Source: Carex sylvatica (Eukaryota > Streptophyta > Magnoliopsida > Poales > Cyperaceae). Taken from it: a stretch of 23,542 bases of DNA. A program made the position numbers and the translations under genes. The first letter of the stretch is position 1. The number at the start of each line of letters is the position of its first letter. The notes under the pieces were generated by a model, which was given only the letters and a program-made list of their open reading frames with translations, was not told where the DNA came from and made no database searches. This document shows, in pieces, positions 9,244-19,640 of this stretch. The stretch lies in assembly GCA_964058845.1 (NCBI GenBank), contig CAXKVR010000529.1, positions 1-23,542 on the forward strand, read 5' to 3'.

Positions 9244-12200
9244 TCACTTCAGCAACTTGTTACGTGCTGAATTTAACTCTTTTACAACATCATTCATTGA
9301 AATGCGCTCTTTTGCCGACTCCTTGGAGCACAGTAGTCCGCATCGAATCACCAAAACCAAGCATTCTCGAGAGTTCTCTGGTACTAATGTCTTCTTATTC
9401 TCCTGATCAGACGATAACAATTTGGCATCAATAATTTCCATGACTCTGGCTGGAAATGCTGTCTCAACATGCTTGTAAAGGCTCAAACCGTCTCTGAATC
9501 TTTCATCGACAGGGCTAATTCCAGTGAACATTTCCAGCAGAAGAATGCCATAGCTGTACACGTCTCCTTGCGTGGAAGCCTGACCGCCCATTCCATATTC
9601 TAAGCAGTGAAAAATATATATATGGTCACTTTTTATAACTTTCGATGAGTAAATAAAATCAATAATTAAACTAGTGTCATGACTAGATTTCTCTAGTAAA
9701 TTGTATCCATAATTAATGCAATCACTAGATTTCTCAGTAATTATAATATATAGGCCAAGAGGATCGTAGTCTAATCAACCAGTTCTCTTTCAACATAGTT
9801 TCATGAAAAAAAATGTTTCTTAAAGACAACGAATTAAGAGAGCAAGTTGTTAATAGACAATAGATGAAAGATGTAATACTGAAGGAAATAACTTCACATG
9901 AGCAGGAGTATTAAGCTTTGTACCTGGAGGAATGTAGCCAATAGAACCCTTGATTCCACTGGTACTTGTTATTGATGGAGCAGACACGGTATCAGATCGA
10001 ACTAGAAACCGGGCTAACCCAAAATCACCCACATGTGCTGTCATGTCATCATCCAAAAGCACGTTACTCGGTTTAAGATCACAATGCATAATTGGCACTG
10101 GCTTGTGATCATGGAGGTAATCCAATGCCTTGGCAATATCAATTGCTACATTCATCGTTTGTAAAAGGGTGAGGAATTTGGGTTGACGATCATCACGTGC
10201 AATTGGATGTAACCATGTTTCCAAGCTACCATTAGGCATGAACTCAAAAATCAATGCCTTAAAATCATTACCTCGATGATCTATGCTAGAGCAAACACTG
10301 AGGATCTTCACTAGATTTCGGTGTCTGACATTTCTTAAGGCCTCACATTCTGATAAAAAACTTCTAATCGCACCGTGTTGCTCGAGGTTTAGTACCTTGA
10401 CAGCAACAATCTCGGCATTTCCTAAACTCATAGAAGCTTTATACACCACTCCAAAAGAACCACTTCCAATTTGATTCTCCACAGAGAAACTGTTAGTAGC
10501 TCTAACAAGGTCATCATAGGACACTCGTGTATATTCTGTCATGGCCATAATACCATGTGGATCAATTTGAGATTTTCTTCTCCAATAGCAACCGGCTACA
10601 ATACATATGATGATGCTTAGGCACAAAATGCCACCACCTATGCAAACAAGTATTATCTTGATATATTTGGAATGACGCTTCTGCGCAGGAGAATCAGAAA
10701 TACAGTTTGGCATATGGTTATCAGGTAATCCGCCACAAAGTTTAGTGTTTCCTCTTACATCAACTGCAGTTACATTCTTAAAAACACCTTCTTTAGGTAA
10801 TTCTCCTTGAAAATCATTGAAAGAAATGTTCAAACGTTCGAGTTTCATTGCACTAAGAAAAGAAGGTATTTTACCAGAGAAAGAATTGCTGGAGAGATCA
10901 AGCTCTTGCAACCCTTTCAAATTGCTCAAAGAGGAAGGAATGTGTCCGTGGAGTGAGTTCCCTTCTAGATGAAGGAATTGTAGCAGCTGACAACCATCGA
11001 TAGAGCTAGGAACTTGACCGGATAAACTGTTATACGACAGGTCAATTTCGACTATATTATTTAACTCACCAATTTCTGATGGTATTGATCCATTTAAATG
11101 ATTTTGTGACAAACTTAGGCCAATAGAAAGAGAATCAATATTCATGATTTCTCTTGGAATTTCACCTATGAATTTGTTGTTCGAAATATCCAACACCTCC
11201 AGAGATTTCATCTTACCTAAAGACATGGGTATATGCCCTTCAAGTGCATTATTGTTAAGTCCGAGCTCATTCATCTGAGTAAGGTTACTAAAAGTTGATG
11301 GAATTTCACCAGAAAACATGTTGTTCGACATTACTAACAGTTGCAGCTTCCAAAGATTCCCAATTTCTTTCGGGATTTTTCCACTAAGGAGTGTTTGATT
11401 AATTTGAAGAGAAGCTAGATTAGTCAACATTCCAAATTCTGCAGGAATGGATCCTGAAATTGGGTTCCCAGATAATACCAGATCATGAAGGCTGGTAATG
11501 TTTGTTAAAGAACTAGGTATCACGCCTTGGAGTTGGTTATTTCTAACATCTAGAAATTGAAGATTCGTACAATTGACCAAAGCATGTATAAAACTCCAAT
11601 CACTAGATGTCTTCGCTTCTAGTTGATTATAACCAACTTGAAGGAAATAAAGTTGTTGCAAGCTTCCTATGCTGGAAGGTATTGTGCCAGTGAAATTATT
11701 CAAACTAACATCAATCGTATTCAGAGTGGTACAATTGGACAGAGAGGATGGAATATGCCCAGTAAATTGGTTTTGATAAATGACTAGTTTTTCTAAGGTC
11801 TGAAATGCATCACAGATGTAAGGGGGAAGAAATCCTTGGAGATAATTGATGCTGAGATCTAACATCCATAAGTTGGATTGGTTGTAAAGAGAACGAGGTA
11901 CTGTGCCGGAAATTTGATTATCATTGATTTGGAAATACAAAAGGGAATTAAGTTGGCCAAGCGAATCTGGAATGGAACCCGTAAAACTATTTGTGTAAAG
12001 ATCAAGACGCATTAAGTTAGTAAGATTTCCTAAGGTGGGCGGTATGGTTCCAGTGAGATTATTGTTACACAAGGATAAATACTTGAGATGGCGGAGGTTA
12101 CTGAATCCAGGAGGTATGTCTCCGCCAAGAAAATTATTTCTCAACATGAGGTACCAAAGGTTTTGACATTGCTCGAGAATTGAAGGTATGGTTCCGCTGA

Positions 12201-12699
12201 GATTATTATTTCTCAGATTAAGGTATTCTAAATTGGAACAATTATTACCAAGGGCAGAGGGAATGCTTCCGTGGAGAAAATTAATGCTGAGGTTGAGGTA
12301 CCGCAATCTGCTCAATTGTCCGAGTTCCTCCGGAATGTTCCCGGAAAGGTGGTTGTTAGAAAGGCTCAAGTTCTGAAGAAAGGTGAGGTTACCCAAAGAA
12401 GGAGATATCTGACCAGCCAGTTGGAAGGAGTCGAGAGTGAGACCGGTGACTCTGTCAGGATGACGATGGCTGCAGATGACGCCTGGCCACCGACAGTGGT
12501 GAAGCGAGGCATTCCATGATGACAATGCACCAGAGGGGTCGTTCCAGATGAGAGACTTAAAGGAGAGGAGTGGTAGCAAGTCGGTTTCTGTTGCGTTTGA
12601 AGGAAGAAAGAAGCAGAGAGAGACTAGGAGGATGGCAGAGAGAGTAGTAGTGCCAGTGCAAGTGGTGCTGTGAAAGATATCATAAGAAGAAGAAATCAT
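9244..12699 (-). CDS. LRR receptor-like kinase, subfamily XII (EFR/Xa21 type)
   Basis: Two exons, 12699-9924 and 9599-9244, join in phase to 1043 codons plus stop. The order is: signal peptide (hydrophobic 18-32, likely cleaved near Ala36), LRR N-terminal cap with Cys69 and Cys76, about 23 LRRs of the plant LxxLxLxxNxLxGxIP type (about 85-650), a membrane segment (about 681-704) and a kinase domain. In the kinase the glycine loop GSGSFG starts at 745, Lys768 is the VAVK lysine, HCD is at 872-874 and DFG at 892-894. Cys replaces Arg before the catalytic Asp, so this is a non-RD kinase, as in EFR, FLS2 and Xa21. The single intron interrupts the kinase within YIPPEYGMGG, the usual place for subfamily XII. 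All catalytic residues are present and no frame is broken. By family it is a plasma-membrane receptor for a microbial pattern; the ligand cannot be read from the sequence. Expression is probably driven from a TATA motif at 12793-12799. Confidence 0.95.
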
Positions 12700-12792
12700 A
12701 GTTCAGGTTCAGTATCTCTGAGTGTAGTTAACTAACTTGATTGTATTTGTATTTATATTTGTATGTAATGATTGATTGAAGCGAGGAGGAAG

Positions 12793-12799
12793 ATATATA
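12793..12799 (-). promoter_or_regulatory. Candidate TATA box of the LRR kinase
   Basis: On the minus strand CTATATAT lies about 95 bp before the ATG at 12699. That would give a leader of about 60-70 nt. No other clear TATA motif is nearer. Confidence 0.4.
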
Positions 12800-13000
12800 G
12801 GTAGGTAGGTCCTTGTAGAAGGCAAGTGCGTGTCAGTGTCAGCACGGAATAAAAGTCCATATTGCATTGTGGCTTGTGGAAGGTAGGTCTGCATTAATTA
12901 ACGCCTACATTCAAACTCGGCTGCCTGCCATGTATTAAATCGGCATAGGCATGCTCAATTTTAATAAGTTAATCGGAATGCACAGGTATTTTTGGAATTC
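12800..13000. other. Upstream region of the LRR kinase
   Basis: No gene is seen. At its distal end, 12974-12995 resembles 13162-13184 (ATGCAC..GTATTTTTG) in direct orientation, so part of it may belong to the adjoining repeat. Confidence 0.35.
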
Positions 13001-13166
13001 GTATCCTGTGAGATATCTCAAACTTTTGCGTGACTTTATGGAAAATCTCAACCGTTTAAATACGTTGTGCACGAATCTCAAAGCACAAATAATACAGGCC
13101 CCGCGCTTTCACCGAATAGGCACCGGACACGTCGGTCACCCAAAAGTTGAGATATCTCAGAGGATA
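13001..13166. repeat. Small inverted-repeat element, ~166 bp
   Basis: 13001-13034 pairs with 13133-13166 as an imperfect inverted repeat. Both arms contain TGAGATATCTCA, itself a 12-bp palindrome, followed by CTTTTG and GTGAC. The centre (13035-13132) is GC-richer than its surroundings. No target duplication is clear. The right arm overlaps the predicted left end of the next foldback element. Confidence 0.55.
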
Positions 13167-13504
13167 TGCACTTGTATTTTTGTACATTAAACTATAAATT
13201 ACCAAATTTAATGTTCAAATAATTGATTCAAACTGTTCATCTTGTTCTTCATATTAATATGTGTTTAGAGACTAAATTTTATATTTTTTGAAATTTTTTT
13301 ACTATTTTTTAAGATTTATTGAAAATCGCTGTTTTTTATGATTCAGATTTGTCTAAAAAACAACGATTTTCAATAAATCTAAAAAAATATTAATATGAAG
13401 AACAAAATGAATACTTTGGATCAGTTATTTAGATTTTGAATTCCGTGATTTATAGTTCAATATACAAAAATGTCTATGCATTACAATGTATGATAGTTTT
13501 ACTT
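13143..13504. mobile_element. Foldback MITE 5, degenerate relative of MITEs 1-4
   Basis: Inverted arms pair across 13165-13345 and 13350-13480, with a centre near GATTCAGATTTG at 13342. The subterminal motif GATTCAAACTGTTC (13225-13238) and its inverse (13409-13422) match those of MITEs 1-4. Applying the 82-bp spacing of the family puts the right end at 13504, where a decayed terminus TAGTTTTACTT is found. The left end, predicted near 13143, is obscured by the small inverted repeat. I see no target duplication. Confidence 0.65.
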
Positions 13505-13517
13505 ATATATATATAGA

Positions 13518-13950
13518 TAGAGAGAGAGATAGGCTAATATATAATCGATTGTTCCTAGCTTTCCATACAACTAAGTCGTTTTTCGATTTTTAAAGTCCAA
13601 ATGATCGATCCAAACCGTTAGATGTCATCTCCATATTAAAATGTACTTGAAGATCAAATTTTATATTTTTTGGAATTTTTATACTATTTATTAAGCCACT
13701 TTGAAAATCGCTAATCCAACGGTAGCTTCTGATTTTTACTGTTTGGTAAGCCACTGTTGGATCAACGATTTTCAAAGTGGCTTAATAAATAGTAAATTTT
13801 TAAAAAAAAATGTAAAATTTGGTCTCCAAGCACATTTTAATATGGAGATGATATCTAACGGTTTGAATCGATTATTTGCACTTTAAAAATCGAAAAACAA
13901 CTTAGTTATACGGAAAGTTAGAAATAATCGATTGTATATTAGCCTATCTA
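13518..13950. mobile_element. Foldback MITE 4 (MULE-type), ~425-433 bp
   Basis: The left end contains AGATAGGCTAATATA and the right end is its inverse. The long arms are nearly complementary, with a centre near 13730-13745. The flanks TATATATAGA (13508-13517 and 13951-13960) agree over 10 bp if an 8-bp GA expansion next to the left terminus is allowed. The motif GATCCAAACCGTTA (13607-13620) and its inverse (13856-13869) mark the family. The interior is very similar to MITE 3. The 61-residue frames on both strands here are the two arms of the palindrome. Confidence 0.85.
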
Positions 13951-13960
13951 TATATATAGA

Positions 13961-14241
13961 ACCGGAAAAAAAATAACTCAAAAGTTTGTGACTCGTTCAA
14001 GATCGGCTTGTACCAAAAGTTTGAATGATTTAAGACACATATTTTTCAGTTTGTGACTCATTCGAAAAATAAACGCTTTTAGTTTGAATGCACATATTTT
14101 TCAACAAATTTGTTAAAACTTGGACCAAAAGTTCGTTCAAGATATTTATGAGGATATGAAATATATAGGATCACTGGTCTAAAAAGTCTTTCTTTCTTTG
14201 ATCACGCAATCTAGTCTTTTGGCCAGAGGTACCCACGTACC
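13961..14241. other. Spacer between MITE 4 and a hAT-type element
   Basis: AT-rich, with loosely repeated phrases such as AAAAGTTTG and GTTTGTGACTC. No gene or element boundary was seen. Confidence 0.4.
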
Positions 14242-14249
14242 GTAAGATC

Positions 14250-14937
14250 TAGGGGTGTAAACGTAGCGGGTTCGGAGCGGATGATGCTATATTATATCCA
14301 TATCTGTTCTTTAATGAGCGAATACGGATACGGATAAAATAAACAAACAAATATTAAAATTTAAAATCATATTCGTCTTAAATGGATACGGAGCAGATAA
14401 TTAACGAATACGGATACAAAACGAATAATTGAGTTATGCGCTTTAAGATACAAAAAAGTGACTTGTTGCTGTCTTGAAATAATGACTAAAATCAATTTAA
14501 CAGAGACTAAAAACATACTACAGTCACGGACTAAAGTCTTGAATGAAAAAAAAAATGAAGAATGAAGAAATGAAGATAAAAAAGAAAAGAAATTACGTTA
14601 TTGTAGCACTATCACAAACAAAAATAAAATTAAATTGAAAACCATATCGTATTATCATATATATACCATAACCAATACTGAAATGAACATGAGATAATAT
14701 ATAACAACTTCTATCCGGAGCAGTAAAATTAAAGCTAGTTAAGAGTAATTGCGGACACAGATATGGATATTTACCTTCATGAAATTATCTGTATCTGTAT
14801 CCGCTATTTTTTCACCATATACACAAATTATCCATATCCGTATCTGTAATTATCCGTATCCGTTTAATTTAGATACAGATAATCTCCGAATATGAAGTAA
14901 ATACGGAATGAATTATCCGTATCCGTTTACACCCCTA
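14250..14937. mobile_element. Non-autonomous hAT-type element, 688 bp
   Basis: The terminal inverted repeats are TAGGGGTGTAAACG on the left and its exact inverse on the right. Perfect 8-bp repeats GTAAGATC flank it (14242-14249 and 14938-14945), which is diagnostic of hAT transposition. Both subterminal regions are full of ATCCGTATCCG-type repeats in either orientation, as expected for transposase-binding sites. No transposase is encoded. Confidence 0.9.
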
Positions 14938-14945
14938 GTAAGATC

Positions 14946-15600
14946 ACAGCACAATAAGAAATAAAAAAAAAAAGGCAGAGAAGAAGAAGCAGAAGGTATA
15001 TATGCTTCCTCTTTGTGTCAACTGAAGTATCAAGACTTGACTTTAGAATTTGTATGCGATATTTCATCAATGGAAAATAAATCAAATTCAGTGAACTGTC
15101 CTCTGAAATTCATGTAATTTCAAATTTTTCGAAATCGCATTTCAAAACAGCTGGTTTTTTGTGCATGCATTTCAAACAGTTTGATGGCTGGACTCAAATT
15201 GCAGGAATTTAAGAATCACTGTTCACTAGTTTCGGATTATAGCAGATTCAAATCTCCATTCATGGATCTAGTGACGGATCCAAATCTGCAAACTATGAGA
15301 ATAAAAAAATAAATGAAAATTTATTATATAAAATTTTTATGCTGTGAATGCAAATTAATTTTACAGTATTTATAGTATTTCTTTTAAATTATATAAAAAA
15401 AAATATATAAATACAAAAAAATAAAAACGGATGAAGATTATTTGATAAATTTTGAGAAAAAAATAGAAAAAAATTATTCTCATATCTGGTTAGTACTTTT
15501 GCTCATGGATCCAATACAAAAAAAGAAAAAAAATGTGAAATTCAGTGGAAATAAATAAACATTATCTTTTTTTTTTTTCGTGAATCCATATGGAGTTGTC
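14946..15600. other. Intergenic, no gene seen
   Basis: A-rich at the start and T/A-rich after 15300. I see no open frame of interest and no repeat boundary here. Confidence 0.5.
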
Positions 15601-15604
15601 AAGC

Positions 15605-16850
15605 GGGTCCATATCCTCTAAATTAATTCAAATTTTGAATATAAATCCAGACGATCAAAATACAGACCAATCTGGTTTAATTTAAAAATTAATAAAACCT
15701 CTTTAATATTAGTGTCAAAACTGATGGAACAGTTCGGATCCAAGTTCAATATTTGAACTTTGAAGATGGTTCAAATGTCTTTATTTTTAAAAATAATGTA
15801 GCTCAAAATTTAAAAGTTAAAATTAAATTGGTGAATATGATTTTCATGACAATCAAAACAAAATTGAAATGTCATAATTTCTAAATGTTGATTTTTTCAC
15901 TTATTTATTTACATAAAAATAAAATTGAAATGTAATAATTTTTCATGAGCACAGAGATTAAAAAAAAAATCAACTTATTTATTTACATAAAAATAAAATT
16001 GAAATGTAATAATTTTTCATGAACACAGATAAAAAATAACGTAGATGGGATGTAAATGGAGCGGATTATTCGCAAAATACGGATCCGGATATATACTGAA
16101 TAAGATGAATGGATCCGATAGGGAAATGGATTTGGATAAATTTTGCGGGTGCTAAACACATTCAAACACATTCAGATGTAAGTTTAACAGATCCTCAGTA
16201 ACTCCAAAAACACCTTTGCAAAGTGCTGAGCAGAAGTGCTTATATATTACTTTCTTTCTTCTCTCCATCTGTAGTGGGATTAAAAATAAAAACCAATCCA
16301 GACAGGCAGCACGACAAACAGTTTTGAAGCACATTAAAAAGCTTGGCTAGCTGGCACCTGGCATCGACATACCTTTGAAATTTGTTCCCTTACCTATTCC
16401 TCTTGTTTATACTCTTCTTCATTTCCATATTCAAAGGCACCTCCATTTTTTCTATTTTTTGATTTATTTTTCTTAATTTTTTAATTAGTATTTGTATCTT
16501 AAAGTTCATATGACTCAAATATCCTACAAGTATTCATTTTCTATCTGTATTTGAATCCGTATTCGAATTCGTGTTAGTAAATTATCCGCTCCGTATCCGT
16601 TTAAGGCGGATTTAGTTTCGAATTTTGATATCCATTTACTATCTGTATCCGTATTCGTATCCGCTCATTGAAAGATGGATACGAATATGATATCAGCATT
16701 ATTCACTCCGTATCAGCTCCGTTTTCACCCCTACATCTAACAATTTTATTTTAAATTTTAAATTTTAAATTATTAACATTTTTAAAATAAAATTATAAAA
16801 AAAGTACAAACAAATAAAAACAGTTGAACCCTTGTCATATTTGAATAGTA
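15605..16850 (+). repeat. Dispersed AT-rich repeat, copy 1 (interrupted)
   Basis: 15605-16045 and 16734-16850 together align, in the same direction, with 20940-21415. Shared landmarks include ATCAAAATACAGACCAATCT, TGATGGAA/CAGTTCGGATCC and GTACAAACAAATA. This copy has a 74-bp tandem duplication (about 15900-15973 and 15974-16035) and is split by a hAT-type element. Parts near its ends (GATGGTTCAAA at 15765 and TTGAACCCTTG near 16826) look like the ends of the family seen at 17828-18248. Confidence 0.75.
16046..16733. mobile_element. Second hAT-type element, 688 bp, inverted relative to the first
   Basis: The right end inverted reads TAGGGGTGAAAACGG and the left end TGGGATGTAAATGG, a decayed match. 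Its right-hand region, inverted, follows the left part of the 14250 element (AATGAGCG then GGATACGAATACGGATA), so the two belong to one family. I could not find a clean 8-bp duplication. The related repeat at 21281-21310 shows the same sequence without the insertion, which supports the boundaries to within a few bases. Confidence 0.7.
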
Positions 16851-17827
16851 TATAACATAGAACTATCTGGCCATCTCCAAGGACTTGAGTATACAAAATA
16901 AACTCCTTTTTCTCCAATCTTTTCAAAGATTTTGACTTATAAAAAGATAATCGATACTTAGAATAATGTTAAAACTTCAAACTTTTTAGTTATACTACAA
17001 AAAATTATATTCTTAAACTCTACAATTTGGAAGGTTTTATTGTTGTTTTCATGTGAGACAGCTAAATCATCTGAAGCTCTCGTTGTTGCCAACTTTGGAG
17101 TGAATTTCTGTAATTGAAAATAAAAAAATAGTGACTTAATTATGATCAAATATATTAATGAAGTAAGTTCTTTAGATGCTCCTTGACCCTGCGGCATCCG
17201 GTTTAGTCACCATAGGTTCTTCTGCTGATCCTGAAATGTAGTCATCAGTGCTTCTTAGCAGTGAATTCAATTGCCTACAAAATTTGACTTCTCGCAGTTT
17301 CATTGGATGAATCAAAATCAGCAAGAAATTGGAAACTCTGGTTCTGTTGTGTTGTATGCATAGAAGGAAAAAACCGGAATCGGAATGACGATCGGTCTTT
17401 TGACTGTGGAATCAGAATTGGGTGAATCGGTCGGAATTGGCCGAATCGGATCAGAAACTTGGATTTTTTTTTTTCCAAAAACTTGGATTAGTCCTTATTC
17501 AAGGGATCGAATCACGTAGCAGCCAAATTTTTTTGGACAGTTGTATTTGTACGGTTTGACCAAAATTTAACTTGAATTGTACTGTTTTGACTGAAATTTG
17601 ACTAGAATCAGAGCATTTCGGCCGAAATTGGATGAAAATATCACCTACCTGTAACTAATTACATAAAATTTAAATGGACGGCACCAAAAAATTCCAATAA
17701 ATAAGGTCAAATAATCGTTGCTATCGTGGCACAGGAATTGGAGATTTGCCGAAGGTTAACAATGACGTGGGGCAGGAACTGGTCAGCACATGCTAGCCTC
17801 ACTCTATTTATTATATTATTATTATTA
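16851..17827. other. Intergenic, no convincing gene
   Basis: About 17360-17600 contains loosely repeated GAATCGG, GGAATTGG and GAAATTTGACT phrases. The frames at 16958-17197 (-), 17275-17478 (-) and 17726-17914 (+) have no recognisable domain or splice context. I see nothing I would annotate as a gene. Confidence 0.45.
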
Positions 17828-18248
17828 GAGGAGGGTTCAAATACCTCTATTTTTTGTATTTTTATTATACTTTTATTTTTAAAAAATTTAAATAACTCAA
17901 AATTTAATACTTAAACGTTAAAATAAAACTATTAAATATGATCTATGTTATTTTCTCTATGTGTCCATAAAAAATTATTACATTTTGATTTTACTTTTAT
18001 ATGAATCAATAAGTTAAAAAATCAACGTCTATAAATTATTCACATTAGTATACATTTTTACAAGTTCAAGATGGCAACCAAAACAAAGTTGAAATGCCAT
18101 AATTTTCTACACATGCATAGATAAAATAATATAGTTCATATTCAATGATTTTATTTTGAATTTTAAGATTTAAATTTTGAGTTATTAAAATTTTAAAAAA
18201 TGGAGGCATGATGAAGACACAAAAAATGTAGGCAATTGAACCCTCCTC
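17828..18248. mobile_element. Foldback-like element, ~421 bp, ends GAGGAGGGTTCAA
   Basis: The left end reads GAGGAGGGTTCAA (17828-17840) and the right end is its exact inverse (18236-18248). The inner arms are AT-rich and only partly complementary. The family recurs, inverted, at about 21077-21418, where the right end is CTCTCCTC. Both flanks are TTN microsatellite, so a target duplication cannot be judged. Non-coding. Confidence 0.65.
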
Positions 18249-18590
<342 letters not shown>

Positions 18591-18600
<10 letters not shown>

Positions 18601-18722
18601 TATCATGGATAACCTCTTCATTCCTCCTCTTAAATTCAATTAAGCACTCTTTTAGAAGGAGATATGAATCTGTATCATGGATAACCTCTTCATTCCTCCT
18701 CTTAAATTCAATTAAGCACTCT
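18591..18722 (+). repeat. Tandem duplication, 72-bp unit
   Basis: The segment beginning TATGAATCTGTATCATGG at 18591 is repeated from 18663 and stays identical to about 18722. It overlaps the end of the 58-bp array. The unit is a multiple of three and remains open, but encodes nothing I recognise. Confidence 0.9.
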
Positions 18723-19038
18723 ATTTTTCAGATCGTGAGAAATTTCTTCCATCACTTTTGTCAATCCCATATTACTCAATGGAAGTTTCTAATTGTTTAC
18801 AGACCTTTGTCCACACTTTGTCCACAGAAAAACTGACATTTAACTTGCGTATATACTGTAAAATTATCCCTACATTTTGTATAATTAGACAATATATCAT
18901 ATAAAAATATGTCAGTTAATCATAAAAATCCAACAAATATTTGAAGTAGTCCCATGTTAGAAACAAATTGCAACTTGCAGAACAGGACAAAAAAAAAAAA
19001 AACTTTCAAAGGGACCACTTGCTGTACTTTCGAAAATT
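18723..19038. other. Intergenic, no gene seen
   Basis: AT-rich, with an A-run near 18990. No element boundary was identified, though the left end of the Ulp1-bearing element may lie near here. Confidence 0.4.
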
Positions 19039-19088
19039 GCAGTTATAGGCAGTTATTGGCAGTTAATGTTAGTTATTAGCGGTTATTT
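19039..19088 (+). repeat. Short tandem GCAGTTATTG-like repeat
   Basis: Five decayed units of about 10 bp: GCAGTTATAG, GCAGTTATTG, GCAGTTAATG, TTAGTTATTA and GCGGTTATTT. Such short arrays are common in the subterminal zones of CACTA and MULE transposons, which fits the Ulp1 relic next to it. Confidence 0.7.
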
Positions 19089-19162
19089 CGACAAAAAAGT
19101 GATAAAAAAATTAAATTAAATTTTCAGAATAATTTTTTTAAAATTTGTTTTCTTTATAATGA

Positions 19163-19640
19163 AATACTATAAAATTGACTCCTTTAACTATAAAAATAAA
19201 ATGTAAAAACTATAAAATAGCAGTAATGCAAAATTCACAGACGAAAATGATTAAATAAGATGTTAAAAAGTATCAATTTTCAATACTGTAAAATTGTCAA
19301 GTTAAACTGTGAAAACAAAATGTAAAAACTATAAAATTTGAACAATGTAAAATTAGCATACGAAACGATAAAATAAGATGTTAAAAACTATCAATTTTCA
19401 ATACTGTAAAATTAACAAGTTAAGCTATGAAAATAAAATATAACAACTACAAAATTTCAATAATGTAACATTAGCAGATGAAAAGGATAAAACATAATGT
19501 AAAAAGTATAAATTTTCAATATTGTAAAACTATCAACTTAAATTATAAAAACAAAACAAACAACCTACAAAAAATCAATATTGTAAAATTGCTATATCTA
19601 AACTATCAATCAATTGCATGTATACAATATCCAGAACATT
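19163..19640 (+). repeat. Tandem repeat, ~118-bp unit, about four copies
   Basis: Units begin with AATACTRTAAAAT at 19163, 19282, 19400 and 19518, spacings of 119, 118 and 118 bp. The first three are well conserved (ending ATCAATTTTC or similar) and the fourth decays after about 60 bp. A further AATACTGTAAAAT occurs at 19690. Within each unit a TRTAAAAT-like motif recurs several times. Confidence 0.8.

Noticed and set aside
12188..12519. Plus-strand frames opposite the LRR region
   Set aside because: Shadows of the repeated LRR codons on the minus strand.
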